DNA of 64,000 nucleotides from assembly GCA_033063855.1 (NCBI GenBank), contig CP093830.1, forward strand, positions 6,076,854 through 6,140,853, read 5' to 3'. Numbering within the stretch: position 1 is the stretch's first letter; each line of letters opens with the position of its first letter. This stretch comes from Smittia aterrima. Taxonomy: Eukaryota > Arthropoda > Insecta > Diptera > Chironomidae. Position numbers and translations under genes: made by a program. Positions 50,227 through 61,194 of this stretch are shown here, one piece after another. A model generated the notes under the pieces. That model saw nothing but the letters and a program-made list of their open reading frames with translations. It made no database searches and had not been told where the DNA came from.

Positions 50227-51035
50227 TCTTGTGAAGACTTCCTTTGGAAATAAAAAAGTATTAAGTGAATCTCTTTTCGATTTCAATCCATTACTTACGA
50301 GTTTTTCAAAAATTCCGCTGGTCAATTTTAATTTCTTTTCTTGGAGAACAAAATCTCAGATTTTATTTTTAAGGAAAATGTTTGTCAAACACTTGAATTG
50401 AAAAATAAAACTTAAACTTTCACGAACAAATTTGAAACTGATTTCGCATTAGATACTCTAACCTTTCAGCAACAACCTCGTCGCTCTTATCCATCGATAA
50501 CTGATTATTCAAATTATATTTATCAAGAGAATTATGATGAACTACGTTGATTCGGATTTCGAGTGGTTTATTGATTAGCAACAGAAGCTCTAGTTAAGCC
50601 ACCTGCGAGAGATCAGCTCAACTCACGTGGCATTTTCAAAAAGTCTCGAAATCATTAATATCTCGTAGTAACTCTGAAGCGATTCATCGACGTTCCTCCC
50701 ATCGGAAATCTGATTCATTCAATAACCGAACTTTCAGAAGATTTTCTTTGTTATAGCGAGCTTTGTGAAAAGTGTTTATTCATCGGATTCTTGTTGAGTT
50801 TCTCACCAACGCAACTGATAACAAACAGAAATCTCTCAACTCTGAGTTATCTATTTTTGAAGTGTTTACTGTTGTTTGCCGAAAAAAAAACATCAATAAA
50901 ACCTCATCAATGCGCTTCGAACGCAATTTTCCCATGGCACGCTACGAATGTCTCAACATGTGTCGACGCATGGAAACTCCGAAGAGTCTGCTCATCCGCG
51001 AACAATGATTTCCTCGATTTTCCGTTATCCGTGTG
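50227..51035. other. Intergenic region between GILT and CCHamide-2
   Basis: No gene seen. The left edge carries the GILT poly(A) signal, and the right edge leads into the CCHamide-2 core promoter. Confidence 0.6.
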
Positions 51036-51071
51036 TATATAACGCGTTGAAACTTTCACTCAACGTTCATT
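51036..51071 (+). promoter_or_regulatory. TATA/initiator core promoter of CCHamide-2
   Basis: TATATAA at 51036-51042 is followed by the initiator-like TTCATTTT with its A at 51069, 33 bases downstream, as in insect TATA promoters. This would give a leader of about 197 nt to the ATG at 51266. A strong TATA promoter suits a tissue-restricted peptide gene and contrasts with the TATA-less housekeeping neighbours. Confidence 0.55.
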
Positions 51072-51265
51072 TTTCGCTGAGTATTCATCCCGAAATAAAG
51101 TCGCTTCTGTGGTTTTACAGTTGAAGGATTAAATTCAAGGTGTGCACAAGTGTCAAGTGAATTTTTTTGGCAAACTCAATAAGCAGACGTCTCGACATCA
51201 CGAAGATTAAACAGTTTTTCTCTCAAGTTTTTCGCAGGTCAACTAAAGAAGGAACCAAACCGAAA

Positions 51266-51927
51266 ATGAGCCAAAAATCTCTTTTAATCGCTTTCACAAT
51301 TGCCATTGTTCTGACGCTGACGATAGAAACTTCCGGAAAACGTAAGAGTACGCTAGCATAAAAATTCATTTACGATCATAATTTCCATTCTTCGCTTGCA
51401 TCCTGAAAAACTTTCTCGTGAAAAGGGATAATAAGGAAAAATATAAAAGAACGTAAATTGGCTGGCGATGATGTAGGATGTGGATTGGTCGTGCGACAAT
51501 AAAATAAAATAAAATTATCACTCAAATGGCTTGTTTTGCCACCGCTCTCATTTCCTCGAGTTCATTCGACGGCCAATAAAACCTGAATCATCACCAATCA
51601 GCTTTCCACTCTACAATTGCTTTGAAAAATTTAATGAAAACCTCTCGTTTAGGAATCGGCTGCGCTAGTTTCGGACATTCTTGCTACGGAGGACATGGCA
51701 AGAGATCAGGAGATTCTGGAGTAATGCAAGAGAACGACTCAGACCTTCCACCACTTCCAGTCATGAGATTCCTTCAACGCAGATTGACAAACCAACAAGA
51801 CACGCCGATGAACGAGTTACAGGATCATGAGAAGGAAGCAAAGATGGTGATCCTGAGCGTGCTGAATAACGTTATCGAAGATTCCTTGAAAAAGTTATCA
51901 ACAACGGAACAAGAGATTATCGCTTAA
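51266..51927 (+). CDS. CCHa2: CCHamide-2 neuropeptide precursor
   Basis: Two exons, 51266-51341 and 51653-51927, give 116 residues. CCHamide-2 is a gut and brain peptide hormone that signals through a bombesin-like receptor and controls feeding and insulin release in flies. A signal peptide (MSQKSLLIAFTIAIVLTLTIETSG) is followed at once by KR, then the peptide IGCASFGHSCYGGHG and another KR. The Gly before KR predicts an amidated His. The two Cys form the ring typical of CCHamides. The core (GC...FGHSCYGGHG) is nearer to Drosophila CCHa2 (GCQAYGHVCYGGHG) than to CCHa1, though the Ser before the second Cys is shared with CCHa1. The 3' propeptide is acidic and helical. The intron splits the Arg codon of the first KR. 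Confidence 0.9.
51342..51652 (+). other. CCHamide-2 intron
   Basis: A 311-nt intron, GTAAGA to TTTAG, with no feature recognised inside. Confidence 0.7.
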
Positions 51928-52079
51928 TTGAACAAGCTTTCGCTATATCACTAATGATTCGATGGAAACTCTTTATGCTTTCACCACCGTAAAGAGCTTC
52001 AATTGCATCATTGAAATGTAAATTCAACAGAACTGATGAATAAAATTGAGCAACAGATGTCAAAGTGTTATGCAATTTC

Positions 52080-52097
52080 AATAAAAATTTCTTTATT
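52080..52097. terminator. Interleaved poly(A) signals, CCHamide-2 and RBM28
   Basis: Plus AATAAA at 52080-52085 and minus AATAAA at 52097-52092 are six bases apart, so both transcripts should end past each other. A second plus-strand AATAAA lies near 52038. Confidence 0.55.
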
Positions 52098-52113
52098 TTC
52101 TGGGAAATTAAAA

Positions 52114-53999
52114 TTAATCCATGAACCATTTTCCGCGAGCTTTCGCTTTTTTCGCGCCTGGTGCTCCATCATCTCCATTAATCATGTTCTTATATTTATC
52201 AATCATCTTCGTCAAGCTATCTTCAATTCCTGAATCAATTTTTCTTTTCTTCGTTGTTCGGTCGAGTTTCCTTTCCTTTTTCTCTTGTTGAATTTCGGTT
52301 ATGAGCTTTTCTCGTTTCATTTTTTTGTTACGATCTTTCATTGACTTCTCGTGGATCTTTGACTGCTCTTTAAGTTTGAATGTTCCTCGAAGTTTCATGA
52401 GTGGACCAGGTTTAGCTGAAAATCCTGAGAAAATTTCTTCTTCTTGTGTTTCGACTGCTGGTTGTTTAGGAGCTGGCTTTGCGGGAGTTTGTGCAAGAAC
52501 TTTCGGTTTCTTCTCTTTAAGCTTTTTCTTCTCTTTCTTTTTCTGCTTTAATTTCTCCATCTTTGTCTGATACGTCGGATTGTTAAGCTTCGAACGTTCT
52601 TGTCTTCGTTCTTTGATGTTTAACACTTTCTTATCTTCAATGCTGAAGCTTACAATCGGTCTGTGGTGTTTAGAGAAGATGTCAGGATTGTTATTGATTT
52701 TTCTTAATGCATTTAGCGCGTCTTCGTGTTTCTTAAACGAGATGAAACCGAAACCTTTTGGCTTTCCCTTGGGAAATGCTGCCGTTGGCTGGTTCTCGCG
52801 CATCACCCGACACTCGATTGGTTTCGATTGTGTACGAGCAATTACCATTTTTCGTAACTTCTCGTCATCGTAGCTTTCCGGAAGATTGTGGATTGTCAAA
52901 CGCTCACGAGCAAGGAATCTGTTAAGATTTTTCAACATCGACGACTTTATTTGTTCGAGTCGGAGTCGAGTGCTCATATCAGTTGCGGAAACGCCTTCAG
53001 CTGCGGCCGATCCAGCCAAGACCATACCTTCACGAAGCAAATACATGTTTCTGCTGTCCGTTGGTTCGACCGTCTTCTTGTCTCCTTCCAATGATTTAAT
53101 CTTCTGCCTCGTAAGCGACGGGAAAATTTCTATTGTGTTGTTTTGCAATGTGATGAGACCAGTTTGCTGTAGACACAAGTTGACCGACTCTTTCTTGAGG
53201 AAACGAACAAATGCAGTTCCTTTCGAGTGTCCGGAAACAGAATCTTTTACAACTAAAGCGTATTTTATCGGTCCATACTTCTTGAAACACTCATGAAGAT
53301 CCTCGTTTGTTGTATCAAAGGAAAGTTTCTTAATGAAAATCGTGTACTCGTGATCCTCGTCATTATATTTTCTTTCTTTTTTAATTGGTTCAACTTCATC
53401 TTCTTGTTTGAACTCGTCATTGCTTTCTTCTTCATCAACACCTGAGTCTTCATCGTCATCTGATGGCTCCTGAGTGTCATCTTCTTCCTCTTTAATTTCA
53501 TCTTTCACTTCTGGTTCCTCTTCTTTGATTTCCTCTGTTTTCACTTCAGTTTCATCAGTCGCAGTTGGGCCTTGATAACGATTCTTGCTGACAGCGAACT
53601 CGACTGTAACTTTCCTTTTCAAGAAATCCTTTCCGTTCATTTGCTTGATTGCGTTGACTGAGTCTGGATATTTCTCGAATTGAAGGAACGCACAACCAAC
53701 GAGCTTCCCATCGGCTTTCTTCAAAATGTTGATCTCTGAAATATTTCCATACTTCTCAAATTCCTTTCTCAAAGAATCTTCCGTTGTTTTGAATGACAGA
53801 TTTCTGATGATAAGTCTTCCTTTCTTAACGTTCTCTTGCTTCGGGCGGAATTTCGACTTTTGTTTATTGAAATTCTGATTTTTTTCGCCTTTGCTTCTCT
53901 GCACAGCAGTTTTTGGACCTTTAACGAAGACAAATTTGTTTCTTAAGTGATTTAAAGTATTTTAATCAAGCAATTAAACTTACGTTCTTGTGGATCCAT
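52114..53999 (-). CDS. RBM28: RNA-binding protein 28 (RBM28 / Nop4-like)
   Basis: Two exons, 53999-53984 and 53918-52114, give 606 residues. The yeast relative Nop4 is a nucleolar factor for large-subunit rRNA processing, and RBM28 is its animal form. Three RRMs are visible: about 40-115 (LIIRNLSF, GCAFLQF), 197-275 (YTIFIKKLSF, GTAFVRF) and 350-440 (RLTIHNLP, GFGFISF). A long acidic D/E stretch separates the first two. The carboxyl third is very basic (repeated KK, KEKK) and suits nucleolar retention. Human RBM28 has four RRMs and 759 residues, so this fly form is shorter. Exon 1 is only 16 nt (MDPQE plus one base). Its start lies 46 bp from the divergent WDR36 gene. Confidence 0.88.
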
Positions 54000-54045
54000 A
54001 GTTTCACAGTTTATTAAAAGTTATTTTCTCACGTTGTCGACTGCG
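54000..54045. promoter_or_regulatory. Ultra-short divergent promoter, RBM28 and WDR36
   Basis: Only 46 bases lie between the two start codons, so leaders must be very short or the transcripts must overlap. Both genes serve nucleolar ribosome assembly. The interval is AT-rich and lacks a TATA box. Confidence 0.7.
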
Positions 54046-56882
54046 ATGACAAATTCTAACCAAAACAATTTCCGAGTTGACAGAAAGTTTTCACACGTTT
54101 TGAATCCTAAAAATTTAAAAATGTCAAGAATTTATCAACAAAATCGAGCTCTCGGTTATGTGTCGAATCAAGTACCAGCAACAGTTCGTTATGTCGCTGG
54201 GAGGAAAGAGAATTGCGTGTCGACTTGTGTTGGGAAGTCTTTTCAAACTTTTAATTGCACACACTTCCGACTTCTCGCGGTTTCTGGGCTTCATCCCCAA
54301 GATATTCAGTGTTTAGCATCGGATAAGTTTCTAATCTTCTCAGCAAGTGGAAATGTCATTTATGGATGGCGAAGAGGCAACGAAATCAAACACAAATATG
54401 TTGGACACAAATCAAAAGTTCATCAGCTTTTGCCATTCGGCGAGCACTTGATATCAGTAGACGAGGACAGTCTGCTGAAAGTTTGGGACAAGAGAAGTGA
54501 ATCAGTTTATCTCGAGGTTCCATTTCGTAACGAAACCTTTAAAGTCTCTGCGATCATGCATCCGAACACTTACATCAACAAAATCTTGATTGGAAGTGAA
54601 CAAGGTGTACTTCAGTTGTGGAATGTGAGACAAGGAAAGATCATTCACACGTTCAGTGTATTCGATAGCAAGATCACAGTAATTGAACAGTCTCCAGCTA
54701 TTGATGTCGTCGCTATTGGACTCGCTAATGGAAAAGTCATTCTTCTAAATCTTAAAGTCGACAAAGTGCTCATGGAGTTTACTCAGGAATGGGGAGCAGT
54801 GACAGGAATTAGTTTCCGTACAGATGGTCCACCAATGATGGCAACATCAAGTACCAACGGACAAATTGCTTTCTGGAACTTAGAAGACAAGAAAATTGTT
54901 TCAACTTTACTTGCTCACGACGATGGAGTCTTCACTTTGAAATTTCTTCCAAACGAACCACTTTTGCTGACAACTTCATTGGACAATTCACTCAAGCTCT
55001 GGATTTTTGATAAACTAGATGGAAATCCGCGATTATTGAGATATCGTGAAGGACATTCCGCTCCACCGCTTTGCATCCGCTACCATGGCGCCAAAGCCGA
55101 CAGCATTTTGTCAGCTGGAGAAGACTCTTCGCTTAGAATCTTCAGCACAGTTTCGGAAACTCTCAACGCAAGTCTTGGACGCGCCAGCTACAACAGAAAA
55201 GCGTCAAAGAAAATAAGTAAGTTTGTTAACTTGAAATAAAGCCTGAAGCAAACTAATTTTAAACTAACTTTTTAGACAAACTTGAGGAAGACCACTTGTT
55301 GATGCCACCAATCACTCATTTCACATCAGAGACCACAAGAGATAAACATTGGGACAGCATTGTAGCGATTCACAGCGATTCAGTTGTAGGAACAACTTGG
55401 TCATTCGATAAGCGCAAAATGGGAGAACTCAAACTATTGCCAGAGAAATTCAAGGAGAAAAATCGAAAAGACTTCAGATCAGTCGCTTCAAGCTTGAACA
55501 TGAGTCATTGCGGAAACTTTGTGTTGATTGGATATTCGTCTGGTGACATTGAAAGATTCAATGTGCAATCAGGAATTCATCGGGCAACTTACGGTTCTCC
55601 TGCTCACACTTCTGATGTTCGTGGTCTGTGGACAGACAATTTAAATCAAATTGTTATAAGTGGAGGAGTTGACAGTGTCGTGAAGTTTTGGAATTTCAAG
55701 AATGAAACGAGTTCACCGATCGCTACATTGAAAATGGCTGACAGCATTCTCATGTTCCGAGGTCATCGCGAAAGTTCCATGTTGTGTGTTGCACTTGAGG
55801 ACTTCAGTGTCTACATAATTGATTATGACATAAAGAGAATTGTGAGAAAATTCATTGGCCACACAGCTCCAATCACAGACGCTTGCTTTAGTCCAGACAG
55901 TCGATGGTTGATCACATCGAGCATGGATTGCACAATCAAAACATGGGACATTCCCTCATCTTATCTCGTCGATCATTTCAAACTTTCCCAACCTTGTGTC
56001 TCCCTCACGATGTCACCAACTGGCGATTTCCTAGCAACAGCTCATGTTGACTTCCTCGGCGTTTATTTGTGGGCCAACAAATCACTTTACGAACACATCT
56101 CACTACGAGCTGTCGATCCTGAATCGGAACCACCGACAATGTTGTTGCCAAATATGGTTCACTTCGAACACAAAAACGATTTGGTTTCATTGATGGATGT
56201 CGTTAAAATTGAAGACGAAGATGATGAAGGAGAACTTGTTTCAAAAGATTACACAAGTCCAAATCAAATCGACGAGGAGCTCATTACAATGTCAACGCTG
56301 GCCGAATCAAAGTGGAAGAACTTGCTTAATCTCGATGTCATCAAGAAGAGGAACAAACCGAAGGAAGCTCCTAAAAAGCCAAAGCAAGCTCCTTTCTTCC
56401 TGCCAACGGTTGCTGGTCTTGATATTCAATTCAACGTTGATGGATATGAGAAGACTGAAGATGATTCGAAAGTTTTAAAAGCAACGACACTTGAGAATCT
56501 GACCACGTTTGGAATAGTTTTGAAAAAGTCTTCAGATGCCGGCGATTTTACGAACGCAATCAGTCACATCACTAACCTCGGGCCTTCAATGATCGACTAC
56601 GAAATTCGTTCTTTGTCTCCGCTCTCAGGAGGATCCATCAACCTCATGGTCAATTTCTTAGAGATGATCACATCAATGTTCAACAGCAACAGCTCATTCG
56701 AATTAGCTCAGTCTTACTTAGCATTGTGCTTGAAGGTTCACGAAGAAATCATTAGCGAGAACAAGGAATTAATTGACATTCTTGAAATAGTCGAGAAGGC
56801 TCAGAATGAAAGCTGGGAGAAAATTGAACACAAACTTTTCTACGGAATTGGTGTTGTTAGTAGTTTGAGAAATTATTGCTAG
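54046..56882 (+). CDS. WDR36: WD repeat protein 36 (WDR36 / UTP21)
   Basis: Two exons, 54046-55216 and 55276-56882, give 925 residues. UTP21 is part of the UTP-B module of the small-subunit processome and is needed for 18S rRNA maturation in the nucleolus. The first two thirds form tandem WD40 propellers; clear blades end in VWDKRS, LWNVRQ, FWNLED, LWIFDK, FWNFKN and TWDIPSS. The carboxyl Utp21 domain covers about residues 700-925 and includes PFFLPTVAGLDIQFNVDG and SLSPLSGGSINLMVNFLEMI. The start was set at the first ATG (54046), as the frame extends upstream only through non-ATG codons. Length matches human WDR36 (about 950). Confidence 0.95.
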
Positions 56883-56937
56883 ACTTCATTTGAAAATAAG
56901 TTGAAATATATTTTTTATGAAATTCAAAAAGTTTTCT

Positions 56938-56954
56938 TTTATTTTGCGAATAAA
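56938..56954. terminator. Crossed poly(A) signals, WDR36 and NDC1
   Basis: Minus AATAAA at 56943-56938 (NDC1) lies left of plus AATAAA at 56949-56954 (WDR36), and the plus signal ends one base before the NDC1 stop codon. If both are used, WDR36 mRNA extends into the NDC1 coding end. Confidence 0.5.
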
Positions 56955-56955
56955 A

Positions 56956-58677
56956 TTACAGTTCCTTAAAAGTGACAAAGGACTGAAGTGCTCGAATATC
57001 TTCTGGGTCCAACAACAAATCGTCAAAGTATCGTGAGAACACAACAGTGATTCGATAAAGCGATCGACGAACTCCAGCTTTTAATGAAAGGAAGTTCTTA
57101 TCTTTGGCGGTTACGCTGACTGCTCCAACTCTATCAAGGAGAATTTTAAGTTTGATGATGGACTTGAGAACTTGCTTGATGTCGTGTTGAACGACTCCGT
57201 AGCTATCTTCTTGAAGTGATCGAGCGATTAATGCGGAAATCCCTTGAACAATCCAGACCAACGTTTGCGAATTTTTCGAAAGCAAGAAATCCAATTTTGC
57301 TCCGTTAGCTTCACCAAAGAAAAAGAAGATGAATCGATTTGACAAAAGCTTCTTCTTCATGGCCGTTAAGATGTCTGATTGCTTCTCAATTGGTGCTGGC
57401 TCGTATTTCAAGGATGTCGTTGCTAAGCTACGAATGCCACTGAATTCATTGTATTCTCGCGCCAGGCGTTTGCTCTCGTAAAAGTTGTAAATCGCTTGAT
57501 TCATATTGTTGTTCATTGTCGTTGGCTTCTGAGCTTCAAATGTTTGCTTTAGCTCGTCGGTAAACTTGTTGACAATTTCGAGAGAGACTTTGACTAAGTT
57601 CTTCCAATTGTGAGGATGACCTCCAGGATTTGAGAGTGCGTAGATTTGCTTTCGTCGAACATTGATTGGACTCTCAGAGAAAGTGTTCAGATCTTGAGCA
57701 GCGAGTTGTTGCGTGATTTGAAATTTGGTTATTGACAAAGCTTCTGTTAGAGTCAGTAGGCCGGTTTTTTCAATGGGGAACTCCTTCGGCTGTGTTGTAA
57801 ACATGTTTGTAACGAAACTCATAAGTTCCATGTTGCTCCAAATCAATGATGAGAGAACCCACGAGTAGATTAGAAGTCTTACATTGAGAATGATCGTGAA
57901 GCTCTCAACGATTGAAGTTTCTTGAGCTTGCAGAATGAAAACTTTCCTCAAGAAGAATGAGAATCCTCTGCCAAAGACGACGTAGAAAACGAAGAAGTGG
58001 ATTGTTGGTAGAAGAGATTTCACGAACGAAGATTTGATGACTGTGAAGATTTGTCGACGCATTTGAAGAACTTTCGATTGATGAATCAATGGGAACGTCA
58101 CGCTCTGCTCAGAACTGCGACGATTCAAGTACAAGTAGCATCTTATAAACGCACCATTGGCAAGCAAGAAAGCAAATCTTTCATTCAGGAATTTTTTCTC
58201 TTCAGTCTTCAGTGAAAATGTTCGGAAGTCTTCTTTGAAATATCTAACAAACAGCAGCGATGTGAATAATCCGAGGAAAAGGTTGAGAAAGAAAATTGAG
58301 GACTCGTGTCCGAAGCTATTGATGAATTTTGAGAATCTCGTTGGGAAGTAGACTTTCTCAGTGATCAGAGGCTTTAGCTTGACATATCCGTGAACCACCG
58401 TGACGAGCATCATCGGAGAACAGAGCACAACAAACATTTCCTTAATGTAAGTGCGTGGATGCAAGACGCTGATGTTTAACGGGATTGAGTAAATGAAGAT
58501 CAGTAGATATTGAATAAAGATGTTAAACAGAATCACGTATTTAAAGCGATCCCTGCAAATTTTCCAACATTCCGCTTCTTCTGGTTTGCCTTGTTCCACT
58601 TTTGGCGAGGGATTAAGGAGAACTCGCTGTGTCGGTTGCTGGGGACTTGATATTGTTTGTGTTACGTTGAGAGACAT
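56956..58677 (-). CDS. Ndc1: Nucleoporin NDC1
   Basis: A single coding exon of 573 residues. NDC1 is a membrane nucleoporin that anchors the nuclear pore complex in the pore membrane. The amino half has about six hydrophobic segments: YVILFNIFIQYLLIFIYSI, EMFVVLCSPMMLVTVVHGY, SSIFFLNLFLGLFTSLLFV, FAFLLANGAFIRCYLYL, LLPTIHFFVFYVVFG and LLIYSWVLSSLIWSNM. The soluble carboxyl half has the family blocks ALSNPGGHPHNWKNL and LVWIVQGISALIARSLQEDSYGVVQ. Length is a little below human NDC1 (674). The 5' leader appears to carry a 58-nt intron that ends three bases before the ATG. Confidence 0.93.
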   Translation of the reverse strand: MSLNVTQTISSPQQPTQRVLLNPSPKVEQGKPEEAECWKICRDRFKYVILFNIFIQYLLIFIYSIPLNISVLHPRTYIKEMFVVLCSPMMLVTVVHGYVKLKPLITEKVYFPTRFSKFINSFGHESSIFFLNLFLGLFTSLLFVRYFKEDFRTFSLKTEEKKFLNERFAFLLANGAFIRCYLYLNRRSSEQSVTFPLIHQSKVLQMRRQIFTVIKSSFVKSLLPTIHFFVFYVVFGRGFSFFLRKVFILQAQETSIVESFTIILNVRLLIYSWVLSSLIWSNMELMSFVTNMFTTQPKEFPIEKTGLLTLTEALSITKFQITQQLAAQDLNTFSESPINVRRKQIYALSNPGGHPHNWKNLVKVSLEIVNKFTDELKQTFEAQKPTTMNNNMNQAIYNFYESKRLAREYNEFSGIRSLATTSLKYEPAPIEKQSDILTAMKKKLLSNRFIFFFFGEANGAKLDFLLSKNSQTLVWIVQGISALIARSLQEDSYGVVQHDIKQVLKSIIKLKILLDRVGAVSVTAKDKNFLSLKAGVRRSLYRITVVFSRYFDDLLLDPEDIRALQSFVTFKEL

Positions 58678-58679
58678 TT

Positions 58680-58737
58680 CTACAACAAAGAATTAGATAA
58701 TAAACTGTTTGATTACTTTAGTAATTAAGCAACTCAC
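58680..58737 (-). other. Probable intron in the NDC1 5' leader
   Basis: On the minus strand a GTGAGT donor at 58737 and a TTGTAG acceptor at 58680 bracket 58 nt, the usual intron size here, just before the NDC1 ATG. The leader exon upstream has no ATG within the visible 20 bases. Confidence 0.55.
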
Positions 58738-59175
58738 CAATTTGATGATATTAAGTAAGATTGTGTAAATTTTTTAGCGCGTTTCGGCTTTTTCAGTTTT
58801 TCTCATTTAAACTTTTATATTCGATGACAACTGCAGCAGTAAACGATCAACGAACTTATCGAATATCTTCTAATTAACTTCAATCTCACCGAACTCTCTT
58901 ATTCCCAATTTTATTCGGAAAATAAATGTTTCAATTCGATATTTTTTTCAGTTACAAAAATTAGGTCTTCTTGGTAATTTAAAGTCAAGACGTTAGAAAA
59001 AATAATTTGGATTCTCTTCAAAACATTTTTACTTATAATCAGGGCGAATAAACATTAGATATACATAACTTGAGTAATAATTGTTTTAAAATTTCAACAG
59101 ATCAATTAAATGTGAGTAAACCCTTTGCTATCAAAATTAAACTTGTTACTTTTGCTCCAGTCTCATCAATCGTAT
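58738..59175. other. Intergenic region between NDC1 and SLC35F6
   Basis: No gene seen. It likely holds the NDC1 promoter and the SLC35F6 3' UTR. AT-rich. Confidence 0.6.
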
Positions 59176-60579
59176 TTAAGCATCATCCGCTTGTTGGTTG
59201 ATAATTGGTTCTTGAAGTTCAGGATCATCTCCGCAACGGCAAACCATCTTTCCAATAGCACGAATCGGCTTCATCACAATGATATTATTATAAACGCACA
59301 TTCCAAAGATCAAGCTAACAAATCCGGCGACCTGAAGCCAGTGGAATGCTTGCCATCCAATTATCAAGGAGAAGGCCCAAATCACCATTGTTCTAACTGA
59401 ATCAAGAACCATTCGAGTTGTCGCTGACATTTCTTTCGTTACTGAAATTCCGGCGAAGTTGAAGAAGGCAATTGATACGATAGTTCCAGAAATTGGAACA
59501 AGCAGAAGATGATTATTCTTAATCATGTAGAAAGCGTCGATCGCGTCTTCCATTACGCCTCGAGGGTTACTCTTTGGGAATTGAGCTGGCACGGGAATGA
59601 AGTAAAACGGCACGAGCAACAACGACAAGACGAAAAATCCAAAGAAGCCTTCCCATCCGACAGCTTGCAATGCTGGAACATCCAATCCAGCGACGAATTT
59701 TTCTTCGAACACCATTTGACACGCAGTAATAATTTGAGCGAGAATAATCAACGAGTCGCCGAGTAAGATGTCAGCTCTGTTAACATCAGAACTTGAAGTT
59801 CCAATCATATCCGACACTCCAACCATTGCCAAGCCAATTATGATGAATCCAATTCCACACCACTCGCGAAGTTGTAAACGTCTTTGAAGGAAAATCATCG
59901 AAAGTATTGCGACGAAGACGATAACTGACCCACGCAACATTTGAAAGCTAAAGGTAATAACAAATATTAATGAAGTTATCAGGAATTATTCTGATAAGTT
60001 CTTACCTTGAAGCGTAAGTGAGATTAAGTCCGACGTACATAGTCGATGTAGCTATCATGTCAAGCATCTAAAAGAAACAAAAGAAATTAGTCATTACGAT
60101 GACATTTAAAAAGTTCAAAGTACTTACAGCCGGTGGCCACAGAATCGCTTGATTGAAATTCCGATTACCCTTGACTAACGTTGATGTGTCTTCGCTTCCA
60201 TCCTAGTGTCAAAAAATAATTATATTGGGTTATCATGTGCAACATTGCAAAGTTCATTTCATTTTTTGATGAATCACTTGGCATCAACTTACATTTCGTT
60301 TGCGCAATTGGAAGAATAGAATTTTAAAGACGAATAGGCACATGAACTCGCCAAAGAACATGAAGCAAGCTTGCACAAAAGGATGGTCGAATGCTCGAGG
60401 CTTCCCTCCGTCTCTTCCAACAGATTCGATTTTATCAGCCCATCTGCGTATTAGATAAATTTTAATTTTTATGTTTAATTTCTCGCCTCGTAAGGAACCT
60501 ACTTTGTTGTGAGAGTGTTCAATGAGCCAGTGATGACCAGAAGAACCGCGAGAAAAACTTGAAATCCAGTCCAAGCCAT
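59176..60579 (-). CDS. SLC35F6: Solute carrier family 35 member F6 (SLC35F6)
   Basis: Five exons, 60579-60503, 60443-60293, 60202-60128, 60067-60006 and 59947-59176, give 378 residues (human 371). It is a ten-helix drug/metabolite transporter of the SLC35 group; the human protein sits in lysosome and mitochondrial membranes, and its substrate is unsettled. Hydrophobic segments run the whole length, for example GFQVFLAVLLVITGSLNTL, ASSFQMLRGSVIVFVAILSM and VAGFVSLIFGMCVYNNII. Family landmarks include MFFGEFMCL, ILWPPAMLDMIATSTMYVGLNLTYAS and TACQMVFEEKFVAGLDVPALQAVGWEG. All exon joins keep frame. The tail (ELQEPIINQQADDA) is hydrophilic. Confidence 0.92.
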
Positions 60580-61194
60580 TGTTAATTAGTCTATTTGAAT
60601 TAAATTATAAAAACTTCTTCAGCTCTTTCCTTTGTTTTTATTTTTTCTTTGATGTTTTCAAGTTTTCAACTTGAAGCGCTTTGGGTTTGAAAAAAATCTG
60701 TTCGTTAAAAAATGTTCAATTTTCTGAGTTTTATTTATTTTATTTAAGAAAGCTCATAGACTGATTATAAATAACAAAATATACGAATAAATGAACAATT
60801 CTTATTGTATTTCTTTCTACAAATCTTAGCTCTTACTAAAGAGACTTAGCACGTTCAAGACTTCCTGTTGTCGCCGAATGTTTCATTCAATGTTTCATGT
60901 TTTTCCATCTCGTTCGGTTTCAGAAAATTCCGTAATCCAATAATTTCTAGTTTTAGTGTAAAAGTTATCGTTAAAGTTCTTAAAAGTTATTAATTGTGAA
61001 GAAAAACTTTGTTAATTCAACTTGAAAGCAATAGAAGTTTGTTTGAAAGTCTCTCGAGAGAATTAATTCAATTTCGTCGTTTTGTTTATCTAATTTTCCT
61101 TCTAATGTTGAATGCAATCGCGCCTTAAACATTAATCTTTAAAACAATAACAACAAAAGTCTCGCAGATGTTAAAACGTTGATGAACTTGAAAC
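60580..61194. other. Divergent intergenic region, SLC35F6 and Shc
   Basis: 615 bases with no coding exon. It must contain both promoters. AT-rich, no clear TATA box. Confidence 0.6.

Noticed and set aside
52301..53296. Plus-strand open frames opposite RBM28
   Set aside because: Antisense shadows of a long coding exon with biased codons.
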